Shown here: piece after piece, positions 1 to 11,354 of the stretch | Position numbering within the stretch: the first letter of the stretch is position 1 | Layout of the letters: each line of letters begins with the position of its first letter | NCBI GenBank assembly: GCA_013146195.2 | Contig: CM028377.1 | Coordinates: forward strand, 103,259,547-103,323,546 | DNA from: Codonopsis lanceolata | Taxonomy: Eukaryota > Streptophyta > Magnoliopsida > Asterales > Campanulaceae | Reading direction: 5' to 3' | DNA length: 64,000 bases | Translations under genes and position numbers: made by a program | The notes under the pieces: model-generated | What the model saw: the letters and a program-made list of their open reading frames with translations, nothing else | The model's database searches: none | What the model was told of the DNA's origin: nothing

Positions 1-17
1 TAGAAAACATAACATTA

Positions 18-3000
18 CTATTCATCCTCTTCTTCGTCTTCTACATCATCCTCAGTCTCCGAGTTGCCACTACAAAACTCAAGTTCGTCTTCATTATCGT
101 CCTCAGACTCTGATTCATCATCACTATCTTCGACTTCCTCTTCATCTTCATCTTCCTCTTCCTCTGACTCATCAGTTATAAAGATAGCACGAAGTTGACC
201 TGGGCCAGGGGGAGGAGGTGGCAAATCAGCTAATAAAATTTCCTCCACTTCATCTACATTTTGAGCAAGATGAGTGGCACCATCCAAGGGATGATCAGCC
301 GATGAAACATTGGGAGGCACATGCATTTCATCCTCTTGATAACATCCTTCTAGTGTGGACTCTGAAGCTGTGTAAGATTGGTATGATACATTAATCATAC
401 TTCTAGCCTTAGTCTTCCACACAGCCCACCATCCACTAAACTCAGGTCGCCGACGAGGGTAGGGTGTCATGTATACCTGTTGTGCTTGAGAAGCTAAAAT
501 GAACACATCGTCACCTATATGTCTAGAGGAGTCCTTTACATCGACGAGGTCAAATATGTCATGCTTTTGAATACCTCGTACAGAATCTCGCCACTCACAA
601 TTAAAAAGGACAACATTGTTTCCCCCGAGATATCTCAGCTCGATGACTTCTTTGAGGACGCCATAATGGTCAAGGTTTCCTTTAAGATTGACACCGCTAT
701 TCCAGGTTAATCTAGTCTCCCCGTAAGATTTGGTGTGAAATACGTAGCCATTCACAAAATACCCGTTGTATAAATTAACCTTTACGTACGGTTCATTAAC
801 TAAATCTTTTAGCCTCGAAGCTTTGGCGTCATCAGGATGCTCTAGTATCTATAAAACATTTAACCAATATAACACAATGTTAAGATTGTAATTTTAAAAA
901 TGTATAAGCATTTAACGGGAAACGATAATTACATATTTCTTTAGCCAGGAAGGAAATTCATTGTCCGTTCTAATTGAGATTAGTTCAGAAGATATATCAT
1001 CTCCAGCTAAATCTTCAAACATACTGCATTACAAGTGGACATTAGTTAAGAAGAACAGTTAATAAAGTAAAAATATTCTTCAAAGCCAAAACATATTTAC
1101 AACTCACTTTAGATAGTCCTCAACCTCGGGACAGTTAAGAAGAACGTAGAGTTTCGCTGCATCAAACTCCTTACTGTTTAGCATCCGGGTACCCACCCGT
1201 TTGCCGAGAAATCGACCAGGGGAAGAAAATACTGAGATGCCTCCATTGGTGTCGGGCTCTCCACCGTCATAATTGCGCCCAACCCTAGTCAAATTCGTCT
1301 CAACATCCGAATGAAAATATGTTCCGGCAAAGGCAACAATCTCAGATATAATAACAGCCTCTGAAATTGAAGCTTCAACCTTGGCCCTGTTACTCATCTT
1401 TCTTTTCAACCCACCTAGATACCTATTAATAATTTGAAAATTAAAACACATATTATAATTACTTTTAAATAATATAATAAAATAAGTTACCTCTCAAATG
1501 GATACATCCATCTATATTGAACTGGACCACCAACTCTAGCTTCGTATGCCAAGTGGACCGGCAAATGTTCCATAGAATCGAAGAACGAAGGAGGAAATAT
1601 CTTCTCAAGTTTGCACAAAGTCACTACAATGCTCTCTTCAAGCTTTTTCATGTCAGCAACTCGTAGTGTAGTAGATGATAATGCTCTGAAAGACTCACTT
1701 AGCTCTGTTAAGGCCACCCATATATTGTCAGGCACAAGGTCTTTGAGAGCAATCGGAAGTAGCCTATTCAGCATCACATGACAATCGTGACTCTTTAAAC
1801 CCTGAATCTTCCCCTCTTCTACATTGACACAGTTACCAATGTTCGATGCATAACCATCTGGTAGCCTCAAACTCTTGAGCCATTTCAAAACACTTAGTTT
1901 GTTTTCCTTGGTAAGCACGTATGCAGCCATTGGTTTCACAATTTTACCGTTAACCTCGACCAACTCTAAGGTAGGTCGACGAATTTCCTTAAGGTCCAAT
2001 CGACCTTTGGTGTATCTTTAGTTGTCCCCTTGTAATCCATCAACGTATTAAAAATATTGTCAAACACATTCTTCTCAATATGCATGACATCAAGGTTATG
2101 TCGAATCAGATTTGTTTTCCAGTACGGCAGGTCCCATAAAATACTCCTCTTAGTCCAATTATGGGAAGTTCCAAACCCTTGTGCTCTTTCCTTTGAAAAC
2201 TTTTTCCCCCATCTAGAAACGGGCAGTCTTGAAACACTTCTGTATACATCTACACCGCTCAAACGAAGAGGCGGCTCATCATGCTCCTCTGTATTCTTCC
2301 TAAATGCATTCTTTTGAGTTCTAAATGGGTGGTCCATTGGGAGAAATTGTCTATGACAATCGAACCAACACGGTTTTCGAGAATTCTTGAGTGTGAAAGA
2401 CTTTGTGTCACCCATACAATACGGACAAGCCAATTTCCGTGCGTGCTCCAACGATAACATCCCATATGCGGGGAAGTCATTCACCGTCCACATCAACGCT
2501 GCCTTCAGGTTGAAATTCTCATTTTTGAAAGCATCCCATGTTTCAACCCCATCATCCCAAAGCTTTTTCAACTCGTCGATCAAAGGTTGAAGATAAACAT
2601 CAATGTTCCTACCGGGACTGGTTGGTCCAGGGATGAATAATGACAAGAACATGTACGGATCACTCATACACATCCACGGGGGAAGATTGTAAACAGTGGC
2701 TATAACTGGCCAACACGAGTAAGATTTTGCCCCAGGCCCAAACGGATTAAAACCATCGGAGCAGATGCATAACCTTATATTTCTAACTTCGGCAGCAAAG
2801 TCAGGATAGGTATGATCAAAGTGTTTCCATGCTTCCCCATCAGAAGGATGAGTCAACAAGCCTTCTTCACGCGGACTTTCCTTGTGCCAACGCATAGCTT
2901 CTGAAGTAGCTTTAGACGCGTAGAGGCGTTGCAATCTCGGAATCAACGGCATGTAACGCAACTGTTTAAAAGGCACATTTTGCTTATGTTTTGAACTACC

Positions 3001-3792
3001 CCTTCGCTTCGGCTTATATCTACTATGTCCGCAAACAAAACACTCCGTCTTTTCTGAATTTTCCTTGTAAAAAAGCATGCAATCATTCTTACATGCATCA
3101 ATCTTCTCGTACGAAAGTCCAATCTGCCCGACCAACTTCTTCGTCTCATAAAAGTTTGTAACCATCTTATTCCCCTTCGGCAACAAACGTTTAATTGCTT
3201 TCATGATACGGTTATAAGCTGACTGGCTAATATTGTAATCAGACTTAATGTTTAGGAGCTCAGCCACAGCGTCGAGTACGGTAATCTCAGAACCTGGATA
3301 AATCTTCTCCTTAGCAGCTTCCATAACATTAATGAACTTCTTGGCGGCAAGAGTGGGTTCTTGCTCAGGGTTCTTTGACCAGTCAAATTCAGGACCTGCT
3401 GCATCCCTAACCATATCATCCATACCCAGAATTGGTTCATCATCAACATTCATAGGTTCAGGTTCAGGTTCTGTTGGAGGAACACGATTTATTTGGGGTT
3501 GGGGATCGATAACATTTCTATGCACTATGATTTGCTCACCATGAGCTATCCATCGTTTGTACCCACGTTCAAACCCAAACTGCAGAAGGTGTTTCTCAGT
3601 AGTGAACGTGTTATGGAATATCCGATTATGACACTTGGCGCATGGACACCTAATTTTGTCACCATCCATATATCTAGGATTCGCTTTAGCAAATTCAATA
3701 AACTCCTTCAAACCTCTTCTGAACTCATCCGTAATGCCACTTCGATTTGGCAACCTCCGATTATCCATCCAACTACGATCATTATTAGACAT
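18..3792 (-). CDS. TNP2/TnpD-type CACTA transposase, spliced, one frameshift
   Basis: Predicted DDE-type transposase that would cut and move CACTA elements. The four exons are my reading: 3792-1491, 1422-1108, 1023-933 and 848-18, with GT/AG borders and consistent phases, giving about 1179 codons. Order: N-terminal transposase-associated zinc-finger-like domain (KIRCPCAKCHN), Transposase_21 core (ICSDGFNPFG, then DVMHIEKNVFDNIF), DUF4218 (LKSHDCHVMLNRLLP), DUF4216 (KHDIFDLVDVK), and a strongly acidic tail of Asp/Glu/Ser. The ATG at 3792 was chosen because a TGCAG acceptor lies just upstream at 3798. One base seems missing near 2000, between TKDT and GRLDLKEI, which shifts the frame; it is either a real lesion or a sequencing error. 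Domain names come from family knowledge; splice sites are inferred. Confidence 0.85.
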
Positions 3793-5095
3793 AACTCCTG
3801 CATTTACATCTATATTAAACACTCACCAATTGTATCCTAACATACTTAATTTAATAGTTGGATGACACATTACAAACGGATTAATTTGAAGTATATAATT
3901 GGCAAGTAATTGGTTTACGGTCAGGCTTCTATCCCATTCGAAACCACGTCGTGTGTACTTTAATCCCACTATTGTCCATATGGTAATGCATGATACTGCT
4001 CAATTTCACTTCCTTCGTGGCTCTCCAAATGCACGACATAGATAGGGTCATTACAACCCACATCTAGTATACACCCGGAGAACAATGGAAGATACAACCA
4101 AAATAGATCAAATATCAAATACATTAACATTTATAGAAGACAATAATGTTTTAAAGTACACAAACCATGCATTTCAAAAGGGACAATTCAAGAATCTATA
4201 GTATATGTTGACCGAATATGAACAAAAAGTACATGATCAACGGCAACACCCACTAAAGATTCTTGAACGGGTTTCTAAGCTTTGAAGTTTATTTAAAAGT
4301 GGTGTACACTAATACTAATAAAAGCTTCAATAAGTAAATAACATCAAACCAAATAAAAAAAACTCCAGGTCATTCTGAACTGACTCCAAGTTTTGGAGTC
4401 TTTTTTTCAAGTAGAATTAGGATTTCTTTTTGTAAATCGATCTGTATGCTTGGGTCCCTGGATTTATTGAGGATTACAGATATAATGTTGCCATAACAAT
4501 TACTCCAGGTCATTCTGAACTGACTAGTACTAAATTTGGTCAATATGATTTTCCTTAATTAATTAGTAGTTGCATCAAAATCCTTCATTTTCTTTATGAT
4601 ATTGATGTGGGCAATCTAGTTTACAACAGTTCATTAATGAGTTGGCAATGATTAGGCAAGTACTTCCTTTGTTAGGATTCTGGCAATTATCAAATTATAA
4701 AAGAAAAGATATTTTAAGTAAGTGAAAAAAGTATAGATAAATAAAATTACTTTTTAAAAAAAGAATACAATTATTTAAGAAAATGAGTATAATTATTTAC
4801 AAATACAAAAAATAACTTAGTTATTCTTTTGTTAGCTAGGTTCAATTTAAAAAAATATATGTAAGTCAAAATTTTATTTTAAAAATTTTTAATTAGCAAG
4901 GATGCTTCTTCTTTGACCCAAAACTCATTACAATAACAAACCTTGAGGAAATGATGTGGTTTGAAGCTTCCAAGGTTTACTTGTTATTTCAAACCACAGA
5001 ATGCAAACCCCTAAACGGAGATGACCAAACTTGTAATCCATCCATCGATAGCTGAAGAGATGCACTTTGACTTATACCGCAAGTCAAGACTTACC
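3793..5095 (-). other. Leader intron of the CACTA transposase gene
   Basis: Inferred intron between an untranslated first exon (donor CAG|GTAAGT at 5096/5095, minus strand) and the acceptor TGCAG ending at 3798, just before the transposase ATG. It is AT-rich and has no open frame of interest. It contains a MITE remnant at 4662-4895. The sequence next to that remnant (4639-4661) is kept in copy 2, where it is joined directly to the 3' part of the transposase gene. Confidence 0.5.
4662..4895 (-). repeat. Stowaway-like MITE remnant shared with CACTA copy 2
   Basis: This AT-rich stretch is the inverted counterpart of 31076-31350 in copy 2. It keeps the end CTTCCTTTGTTAGGATT but lacks the outer 40-odd bases of the other end (TACTCCCTTCATTTCC in copy 2). 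Because both transposon copies carry it at the same internal site, the MITE entered a common ancestor of the two copies. Confidence 0.6.
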
Positions 5096-5362
5096 TGTTG
5101 AAGACTACAACGAGATTGAAGAGTGAAGTCAAGACGAAATCCAGCCCATTTCGTTCCCTTTGCCAAAAATCCATCGAAGCGGATGAAATCGATCAGTAGG
5201 AGAACGCCCTGCAATCTATCCACCGGCGATCCGGCGATGATGGAGGATGGTGGTCGGGGCGTAAGAGATGAAGGATGGAGGACCGCCGTGAGATTGAGAG
5301 AGTGAGAGTCGATGTTTAGAAAGAGTGTTTGAGGTTAGGGTTTTAGATAAGTTGTATTTATA
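5096..5362 (-). promoter_or_regulatory. CACTA transposase promoter (TATA box) and untranslated first exon
   Basis: A plant-type TATA box, TATAAATAC on the minus strand, lies at 5354-5362. It is followed by a CT-rich leader and a splice donor at about 5095. The same block is conserved in copy 2 (TATA at 30199-30207, donor near 30500). Short open frames here look like chance readings of a 5' leader. The transcription start is inferred, not mapped. Confidence 0.6.
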
Positions 5363-5711
5363 CCTAGGTTTTTTTTCTTTTTTATGTGTTTTAGTTATCA
5401 TTTTATAAATACAATATAATTTACATTGTCAATTAATTTATGTGTTTACCAAAATATTGTATTTATAAAATGAAAAAAATTTCTTAAAAGTTATAAAGTG
5501 TCATCTATTTTAAAATTAAAAAAAACTTTCCCAAAATATCAAATATTTTGAGACGAGTAGTACATGAAAATGAATTAGTAGCTAAGTAGGAGACACATCA
5601 AAAATAAATACTTCAAGAGAAGTTTACTAAAAATAAGAAAAAAGCGCTTAAATATCAAAAATTAATTAGTAGGACATTATAATTACAAAAGAAATAAAAT
5701 TTTATTAGATA

Positions 5712-5881
5712 CTTCATCCATTCGAATAAATAGTCTTATTTCTTTTTGAGATATGTTACTTAAATAGTCTATTTTAAAAATTTAAACTGTTATTTTATTA
5801 CTAATGAATTACTAAATATGCTATTTTATTTTAAAAAAAATTAATTTTCAAATTATGATTCTTTGATCGGTACGGAAGGAA
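5712..5881. mobile_element. Degenerate Stowaway-like MITE
   Basis: TA is followed by CTTCATCCATTCGAATAAAT, and the other end reads, reverse complemented, TTCCTTCCGTACCGATCAAA. Both resemble the Stowaway (Tc1/mariner) terminal consensus CTCCCTCCGT. The left TA is present but the right one is CA. A second isolated end (CTCCCTTCGTCCC) lies near 5925. Copy 2 lacks this insertion at the matching place, so it came after the two copies split. Confidence 0.45.
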
Positions 5882-6299
5882 CATGGTGAACAAAAATGAA
5901 ACTGTAAATACTACTCCCTTCGTCCCTAAATTATCGTCCTCCTTTCCTTTTTTGTCCGTACCAAAATAATTTTATAATAAATTTATAATCTTATTTTTGC
6001 TTGAATTTAATTTAATAAAAAAGTGTGAGCGCGTTTTACATGCGGGTGTAAAACTAGTTAAATATTATAAATACAACACAATTTAATTCAAAACTTACCA
6101 GTTTAATTTTATTTTATTTTTTGGTTTTTTTAGTTATCAGCTTATAATTCTCAAATTATATGGTACTTTCAAAAATACTAAAGATATAAGGGTACGTGGA
6201 CCGAACTGATCAGACGAGTGGTTAGGTTGCATTGGGATCTAAGAAAAATGTTGAGTCAAGTGGTGGCCGTGATGATAGAAAATGTATGGGTTGTTGAGT

Positions 6300-8203
6300 C
6301 AAGTGGTACATTGTACTCCATTATACCATTTCGCCACTGGGCGTAGTGTGTTTTCATGTTATAACGGTCAATCGTACTTCATTATACAATTTCGCCAATA
6401 GGCGTAGCGTGTTTTCATATTATAATGGTCCATCGTACTCCATTATACCATTTCGCCAATAGGTGTACGTAGCGTGTTAAGTTAAGTTACATTACGTTAA
6501 GTTAAGTTAAGTTAAGTTAAGTTAAGCGTTACGTTAAGTTAAGTTAAGTTAGGTTACGTTAAGTTACATTAAGTTAAGTTACGTTATGTTAAGTTAAGTT
6601 AAGTTAAGTTAACGTACGTTGCGTTAAGTTATACCATTTCACCAATAGGCATAGCGTGTTTTCATGTTATAATGGTTCATCGTAGTCCATTATAACATTT
6701 CGCCAATAGGCGTAGCGTGTTAAGTTAAGTTACATTAAGTTAAGTTAAGTTACGTTAAGTTACGTTAAGTTAAGTTACATTACGTTAAGTTAAGTTACAT
6801 TACGTTAAGTTAAGTTACATTACGTTAAGTTAAGTTACATTATGTTAAGTTAAGTTAAGTTAAGTTAAGTTAAGTTAAGTTACGTTAAGTTAAGTTAAGT
6901 TAAGTTAAGTTACGTTAAGTTAAGTTAAGTTAAGTTAAGTTATAACATTTCGCTAATAGGCGTAGAGTGTTTTCATGTTATAATGGTCAATTGTACTCCA
7001 TTATACCATTTCGCCAATAGGCGTAGCGTGTTTTCATGTTATAACGGTCAATCGTACTCCATTATACCATTTCGTCAATAGGCGTAGCGTGCTTTCATGT
7101 TATAATGGTTCATCGTACCATTCCATTTGGGCGTAGTGTGTTTTCATGTTATAAACCAATCGTACTTCATTATACAATTTCACCAATAGGCGTACGTAGC
7201 GTATTAAGTTAAGTTACATTACGTTAAGTTACATTACGTTAAGTTAAGTTAAGTTAAGTTAAGTTAAGTTACGTTAAGTTAAGTTAAGTTAAGTTAAGTT
7301 AAGTTACGTTAAGTTACGTTATAACATTTCGCTAATAGGCGTAGAGTGTTTTCATGTTATAATGGTCAATTGTACTCCATTATACCATTTCGCCAATAGG
7401 CGTAGCGTGTTTTCATGTTATAACGGTCAATCGTACTCCATTATACCATTTCGTCAATAGGCGTAGCGTGCTTTCATGTTATAATGGTTCATCGTACTCC
7501 ATTATAACATTTCGCCAATAGGCGTATCGTGTTTTCATGTTATAATGGTCCATCGTAGTCAATTATAACATTTCGTCAATAGGCGTAGCGTGTTTTCATA
7601 TTATAATGGTCCATCGTACTCCATTATACCATTTCGCCAATAGGCGTACGTATAAGTTACATTACGTTAAGTTAAGTTATATTACGTTGAGTTAAGTTAA
7701 GTTACATTACATTAAGTTAAGTTAAGTTAAGTTAAGTTAAGTTAAGTTACGTTAAGTTAAGTTACGTTAAGTTAAGTTAAGTTAAGTTAAGTTAAGTTAC
7801 GTTAAGTTAAGTTAAGTTACGTTACATTAAGTTACGTTAAGTTAAGTTACATTACGTTAAGTTTAGTTACATTACGTTAAGTTACATTACGTTAAGTTGA
7901 GTTAAGTTACATTACGTTAAGTTAAGTTAAGTTAAAGTTAAGTTACGTTAAGTTAAGTTAAGTTAAGTTAAAGTTAAGTTAAGTTAAGTTACGTTACGTT
8001 AAGTTAAGTTAAGTTACGTTAAGTTAAGTTAAGTTAAGTTACATTACGTTAAGTTTAAGTTAAGTTAAGTTAAGTTAAGTTACGTTACGTTAAGTTAGTT
8101 AAGTTAAGTTACGTTAAGAAGTTAAGTTACGTTACGTTAAGTTAAATTACGTTAAGTTAAGTTACATTACGCTAAGTTAAGTTATATTACGTTAAGTTAA
8201 GTT
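6300..8203. repeat. Internal CACTA satellite: AAGTT pentamer array with 61-bp units
   Basis: Long runs of the pentamer AAGTT, with variants ACGTT and ACATT, alternate with blocks of a roughly 61-bp unit at about 6300-6478, 6629-6722, 6938-7204 and 7319-7650. The 61-bp unit contains the small palindrome CGCC-AATA-GGCG and the stretch GTTTTCATGTTATAATGG. No open frame exists. The inverted equivalent is in copy 2 (27511-29690), so the array belongs to the element and is not a chromosomal satellite. Confidence 0.9.
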
Positions 8204-8355
8204 GTAATGTGAATATTTTAATTTTTATATTGATGCTAATCATTTAATTATTGATATTATATTGTCAAATGAAATATAGAAATCCACTAATTAATGTTCA
8301 ACAGTCAAATCCAAATAAATTTTTCTTTGTAGTTTAATTGTGTTTCAATATTGTT

Positions 8356-8358
<3 letters not shown>

Positions 8359-8429
<71 letters not shown>
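8359..8429. repeat. (TA)n microsatellite inside CACTA copy 1
   Basis: About 35 uninterrupted TA units. Copy 2 has the same tract at the same internal place (27271-27352) with a different length. Confidence 0.97.
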
Positions 8430-8432
<3 letters not shown>

Positions 8433-8439
8433 TACGTTA

Positions 8440-9019
8440 ACGACGGAAATTCGTAGCTTTATTATATTTAGCGACGGAAATTTAGTGACGGAAATTCCGT
8501 ATATAATTTATTAACTTTAGCAACGGAAATTCCGTAGCTAATTTTGCGATGGAAATTTAGCGACGGAAATTCCGTAGCTAATTTATTAAATTTAGCGACG
8601 GAAATTCCGTATCTAATTTATTACATTTAGAGACGGAAATTCCGTTTCTAATTTATTAAATTTAGCGACGGAATTTCCGTAGCTAATTTACTAAATTTAG
8701 CGACGGAAATTCCGTCGCTATTTTATTAAATTTAGCGACGGAGTCATCCGTAGCTAATCGGAAACGGAAATATTGATATTAGCGACGGAAATTCCGTCGC
8801 TAATGTTGGCACATTTCCAAAAAATTGGCGACGGAGATATGTAGAATATTCTAAAAAGATGCTTTTTGGCGACTTTTAATTTGGCGACGGAGTAATTCCG
8901 TCACTAATAATAATTTAGAAACGGATTTCCGTCACTAATTTAAAGTTTCCGTTGCTAATTAGCAACGGAAATTTCCGTTGCTAATAATTCCGTCGCTAAT
9001 TATCTGTTTTCTAGTAGTG
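8440..9019 (-). repeat. CACTA terminal and subterminal repeats
   Basis: The 5' terminus (CACTACTAGAAAAC at 9019-9006, minus strand) is followed by more than ten copies of GACGGAA or AACGGAA, many paired head to head as GCGACGGAAATTCCGTCGC. Subterminal arrays of short direct and inverted motifs are where CACTA accessory proteins such as TnpA bind in maize En/Spm; that role is inferred here. Confidence 0.88.
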
Positions 9020-9801
9020 AGACTTAGGATGAAGTCGGCTGGAGTGACGGTACTATCCAGATTTAGGATAGATGAACGACGATGGAATCGGTTGAAGTAG
9101 GGACAGAGTGCTTCTGTAGATCTGAGTGGAGAATGGAAGAGACATATCGTCGGGATTGGGGCGGTTTTGGAGCAGGAACCGACTAAAGAGAAAGGTTGAC
9201 GGCTATGGAAGATGATATGGCAGAGGATTTGGGTGAAGGTCCCTGGGTTGCGGCGAAGGTGGAGAAGACACTGGTCTGTTGTGAGGCGCGACTGGAGAAT
9301 GAGAGAGAGATAGAACAACCACCCTTTTTGTCTTTTTCTTTTCTTTTTGGCCGGAGATGGAGTAAGGGGTTGGCTGGAGGTAAAGGATTGTGTCTTTTTC
9401 AATTGGCACATTAACTCCCTAAAGTTTGGACATTTTGAAAAGTTAGCCAATGTTAAATGTTTTAATAACGGAAACGGTAAAAAGGGGGTTTTGACCAAAA
9501 AAATCGAATTGAGGGACCAAACACATACAAAAAATAATAATGGGACGAAAAGTAGAGTTTCAGAATAGTTCAGGGACCAAATAATTATTTAATCCTTTTA
9601 TTATTAATGAACTACTAAAAGTGTCATTTTTTTAAAAAAAGTTTGACTTTTAGACAATGACTCTTTATTTGAAACGAAAGGAGCATTAATTATACTCATA
9701 CATTTTTGCAATTATGACCTAACACCATTGTCAATTTTCAGTTAGACAGTGGAAAACTATTGCTAAACATCTATTTCATTCGCATGCGCGAGGGTTTGAA
9801 T
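9020..9801. other. Intergenic DNA without a supported gene
   Basis: The first 350 bases are fairly GC-rich, with a GAGAGAGA tract and no conserved domain in any frame. From about 9410 to 9600 there is repeat-like text (AGTTCAGGGACCAAATAA) of a kind common in plant non-coding repeats, but I could not find its ends. The open frames here encode nothing recognisable. Confidence 0.5.
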
Positions 9802-11354
9802 TAGAGCTGTCAAAACGGCGCTGCGGGACGGGTTCACCCGCGGACCTATAAAGCCCGCTGCAAGACGGATCGGAGCGGGAAAGCCCGCAAATGTAAGAGT
9901 CCCTAGAAGTCTTGGCCCAGCCCACCCCACCCCACATAGGGCCACAGGTAAAACGGACAAGCCCGCAAATAAAAGAATTTATTAATTTTTTTTTATCTAT
10001 TATCAATTTATTTAAAGTCAGTCTTAACCGGTGCTCTCAATCCAGACTGGAAATCAGAAATGTAGAAGTCAACCACGAGCCTCTGTCAAGATTCAAGAAA
10101 CATAATGAGCTTGATCAGTCAGTCTTGCGAAAACTTGAAAGCTCCAAAATAGGAAATAATAATAGCTCGTGCACCGTGCACCACAAATTTAACAGAGAAT
10201 TAACAGAGTTTAGTTTCAGGGCTAAAAGGAATCTAGAAAAAGCCGAGCAAGATGATAACACTAACAGAATGGTGAAGCCAGAGTAGATGGCTAACTGCTA
10301 CTCACTTCTGAGTTCTGAGTTTTGACGATCTAAGAGACTAAGATGCAAGACCACATTAAATCGACGATGCGTGTGTGTACGTGTTTAGATGCGAAGGTGG
10401 GAGAGGCGGAGAGGGAGAGCATATCGATACCTGTGGCTCTAACTTGTGACGGTAGTGAGTATGTGACGGTGAGGTGCAGCCGCCTTGACGGACCTGGAAG
10501 CAGGATGGGAGAGAGAGAGCGCGAGACCAAGAATCTCAGTCTATACCAAAGCGAAAGAGAGAGAGGCATAGAGCTGCCAGAGCCAGATGCGCCGCTGCCG
10601 CAGTTGAAGACAGAAGTAGGTAGACGCAGTGATATTTTTTGACTCTTGAGAATGCAAATGACTGAATGAGTCACGCAAGACCTAATGTAATTTTAATTTT
10701 GGTTTAAATCTCAATTTGGTCATTTTATTTTTAGTCAAAATTCATTAAGCTCATTTTACTTTTTTTTCCTTAATTTAATCACTCTACTTGGCTCCGAAAG
10801 TCAATAAGGTCACTAGTGTCATTTCCATTAGTCAAGTTGGATGAAAATCTTTGAAAAGATAATAATATCCCTTACCTTTAAAAGGTGTGTTGACAAATTC
10901 AAGTCGCATAATAAGAAATTATGTTTGAAAGGAGAAGGAGACCCTCAAATTTAGTAAGGGTATTTTTTGATTTTCCTAACAAAATTAAACTTTCTATCCA
11001 AATATATGGATGAAATGATGAACGTGCTAATTATGTGAAAGTAAAGTGATTAAATTGAGGAAAAAAAAGTATAATGAGCTTAATGAATTTTGGTCGAAAG
11101 TAGGGTGACCAAATTGAGATTTAAACCTTTAATTTTTTAATGGGTCTGGACCGCTCAAACTTTTAATTTTAAGTAACATTTAAGTCCGAGAAATTGTAGG
11201 TAGCCCGTACCCGTCCCGCAAAATCCCGCAGCCTGTGTGGGTAAAGCCTGTGAGGCCAATAACCAAACGGTCTTCTATTTCTTCAAGCCAACCTGCCCCT
11301 ATTAGGTGGTGGAGTGGGCAAGCCCGACGGGCATAGCCCATTTTGACATCTCTA
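9802..11354. mobile_element. Non-autonomous hAT transposon
   Basis: Terminal inverted repeats TAGAGCTGTCAAAACGG (left) and TAGAGATGTCAAAATGG (right, reverse complement) are typical of plant hAT elements. They are flanked by an 8-bp TSD with one transition: GTTTGAAT (9794-9801) and GTTTAAAT (11355-11362). No transposase is encoded. The centre (about 10010-10690) is more GC-rich than its surroundings and could be captured host DNA. A Mutator-like MITE is nested at 10701-11127. Confidence 0.85.
10701..11127. mobile_element. Mutator-like MITE nested in the hAT element
   Basis: Inverted ends start GGTTTAAATCTCAATTTGGT and stay similar for about 90 bp. They are flanked by a perfect 9-bp TSD, TTTAATTTT (10692-10700 and 11128-11136), the length expected of the Mutator superfamily. 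It is 427 bp with no coding capacity, and younger than the hAT element around it. Confidence 0.85.

Larger units (their letters stand above)
1..9019 (-). mobile_element. CACTA (En/Spm) transposon, copy 1, cut by the window edge
   Basis: On the minus strand the element begins at 9019 with CACTACTAGAAAAC, the terminal inverted repeat of the CACTA superfamily. Reading inward come subterminal GACGGAA repeats (9019-8440), a TA tract, a pentamer/61-bp satellite, a promoter and untranslated first exon, and a TNP2-type transposase gene. The other terminus and the second transposon gene lie beyond position 1. The same order occurs in copy 2 (26706-35569), which has both ends and a 3-bp TSD; that supports the family call. 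The flank after the terminus is AGA, but its partner is out of view. Copy 1 carries the fuller transposase gene, so it resembles the autonomous form apart from one frameshift. Confidence 0.93.

Noticed and set aside
5216..5401. Open frame of 61 codons (and its counterpart at 30160-30558) as a gene
   Set aside because: It overlaps the TATA box and CT-rich leader of the CACTA transposase gene; better explained as promoter and 5' UTR.
6476..8203. Pentamer array as a telomere-like or CRISPR-like repeat
   Set aside because: AAGTT is not a plant telomere unit, there are no unique spacers of constant length, and the array sits inside both CACTA copies.
10330..10674. Minus-strand 114-codon frame inside the hAT element
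   Set aside because: No domain, composition follows a CT-rich tract, and it overlaps a similar frame on the other strand.
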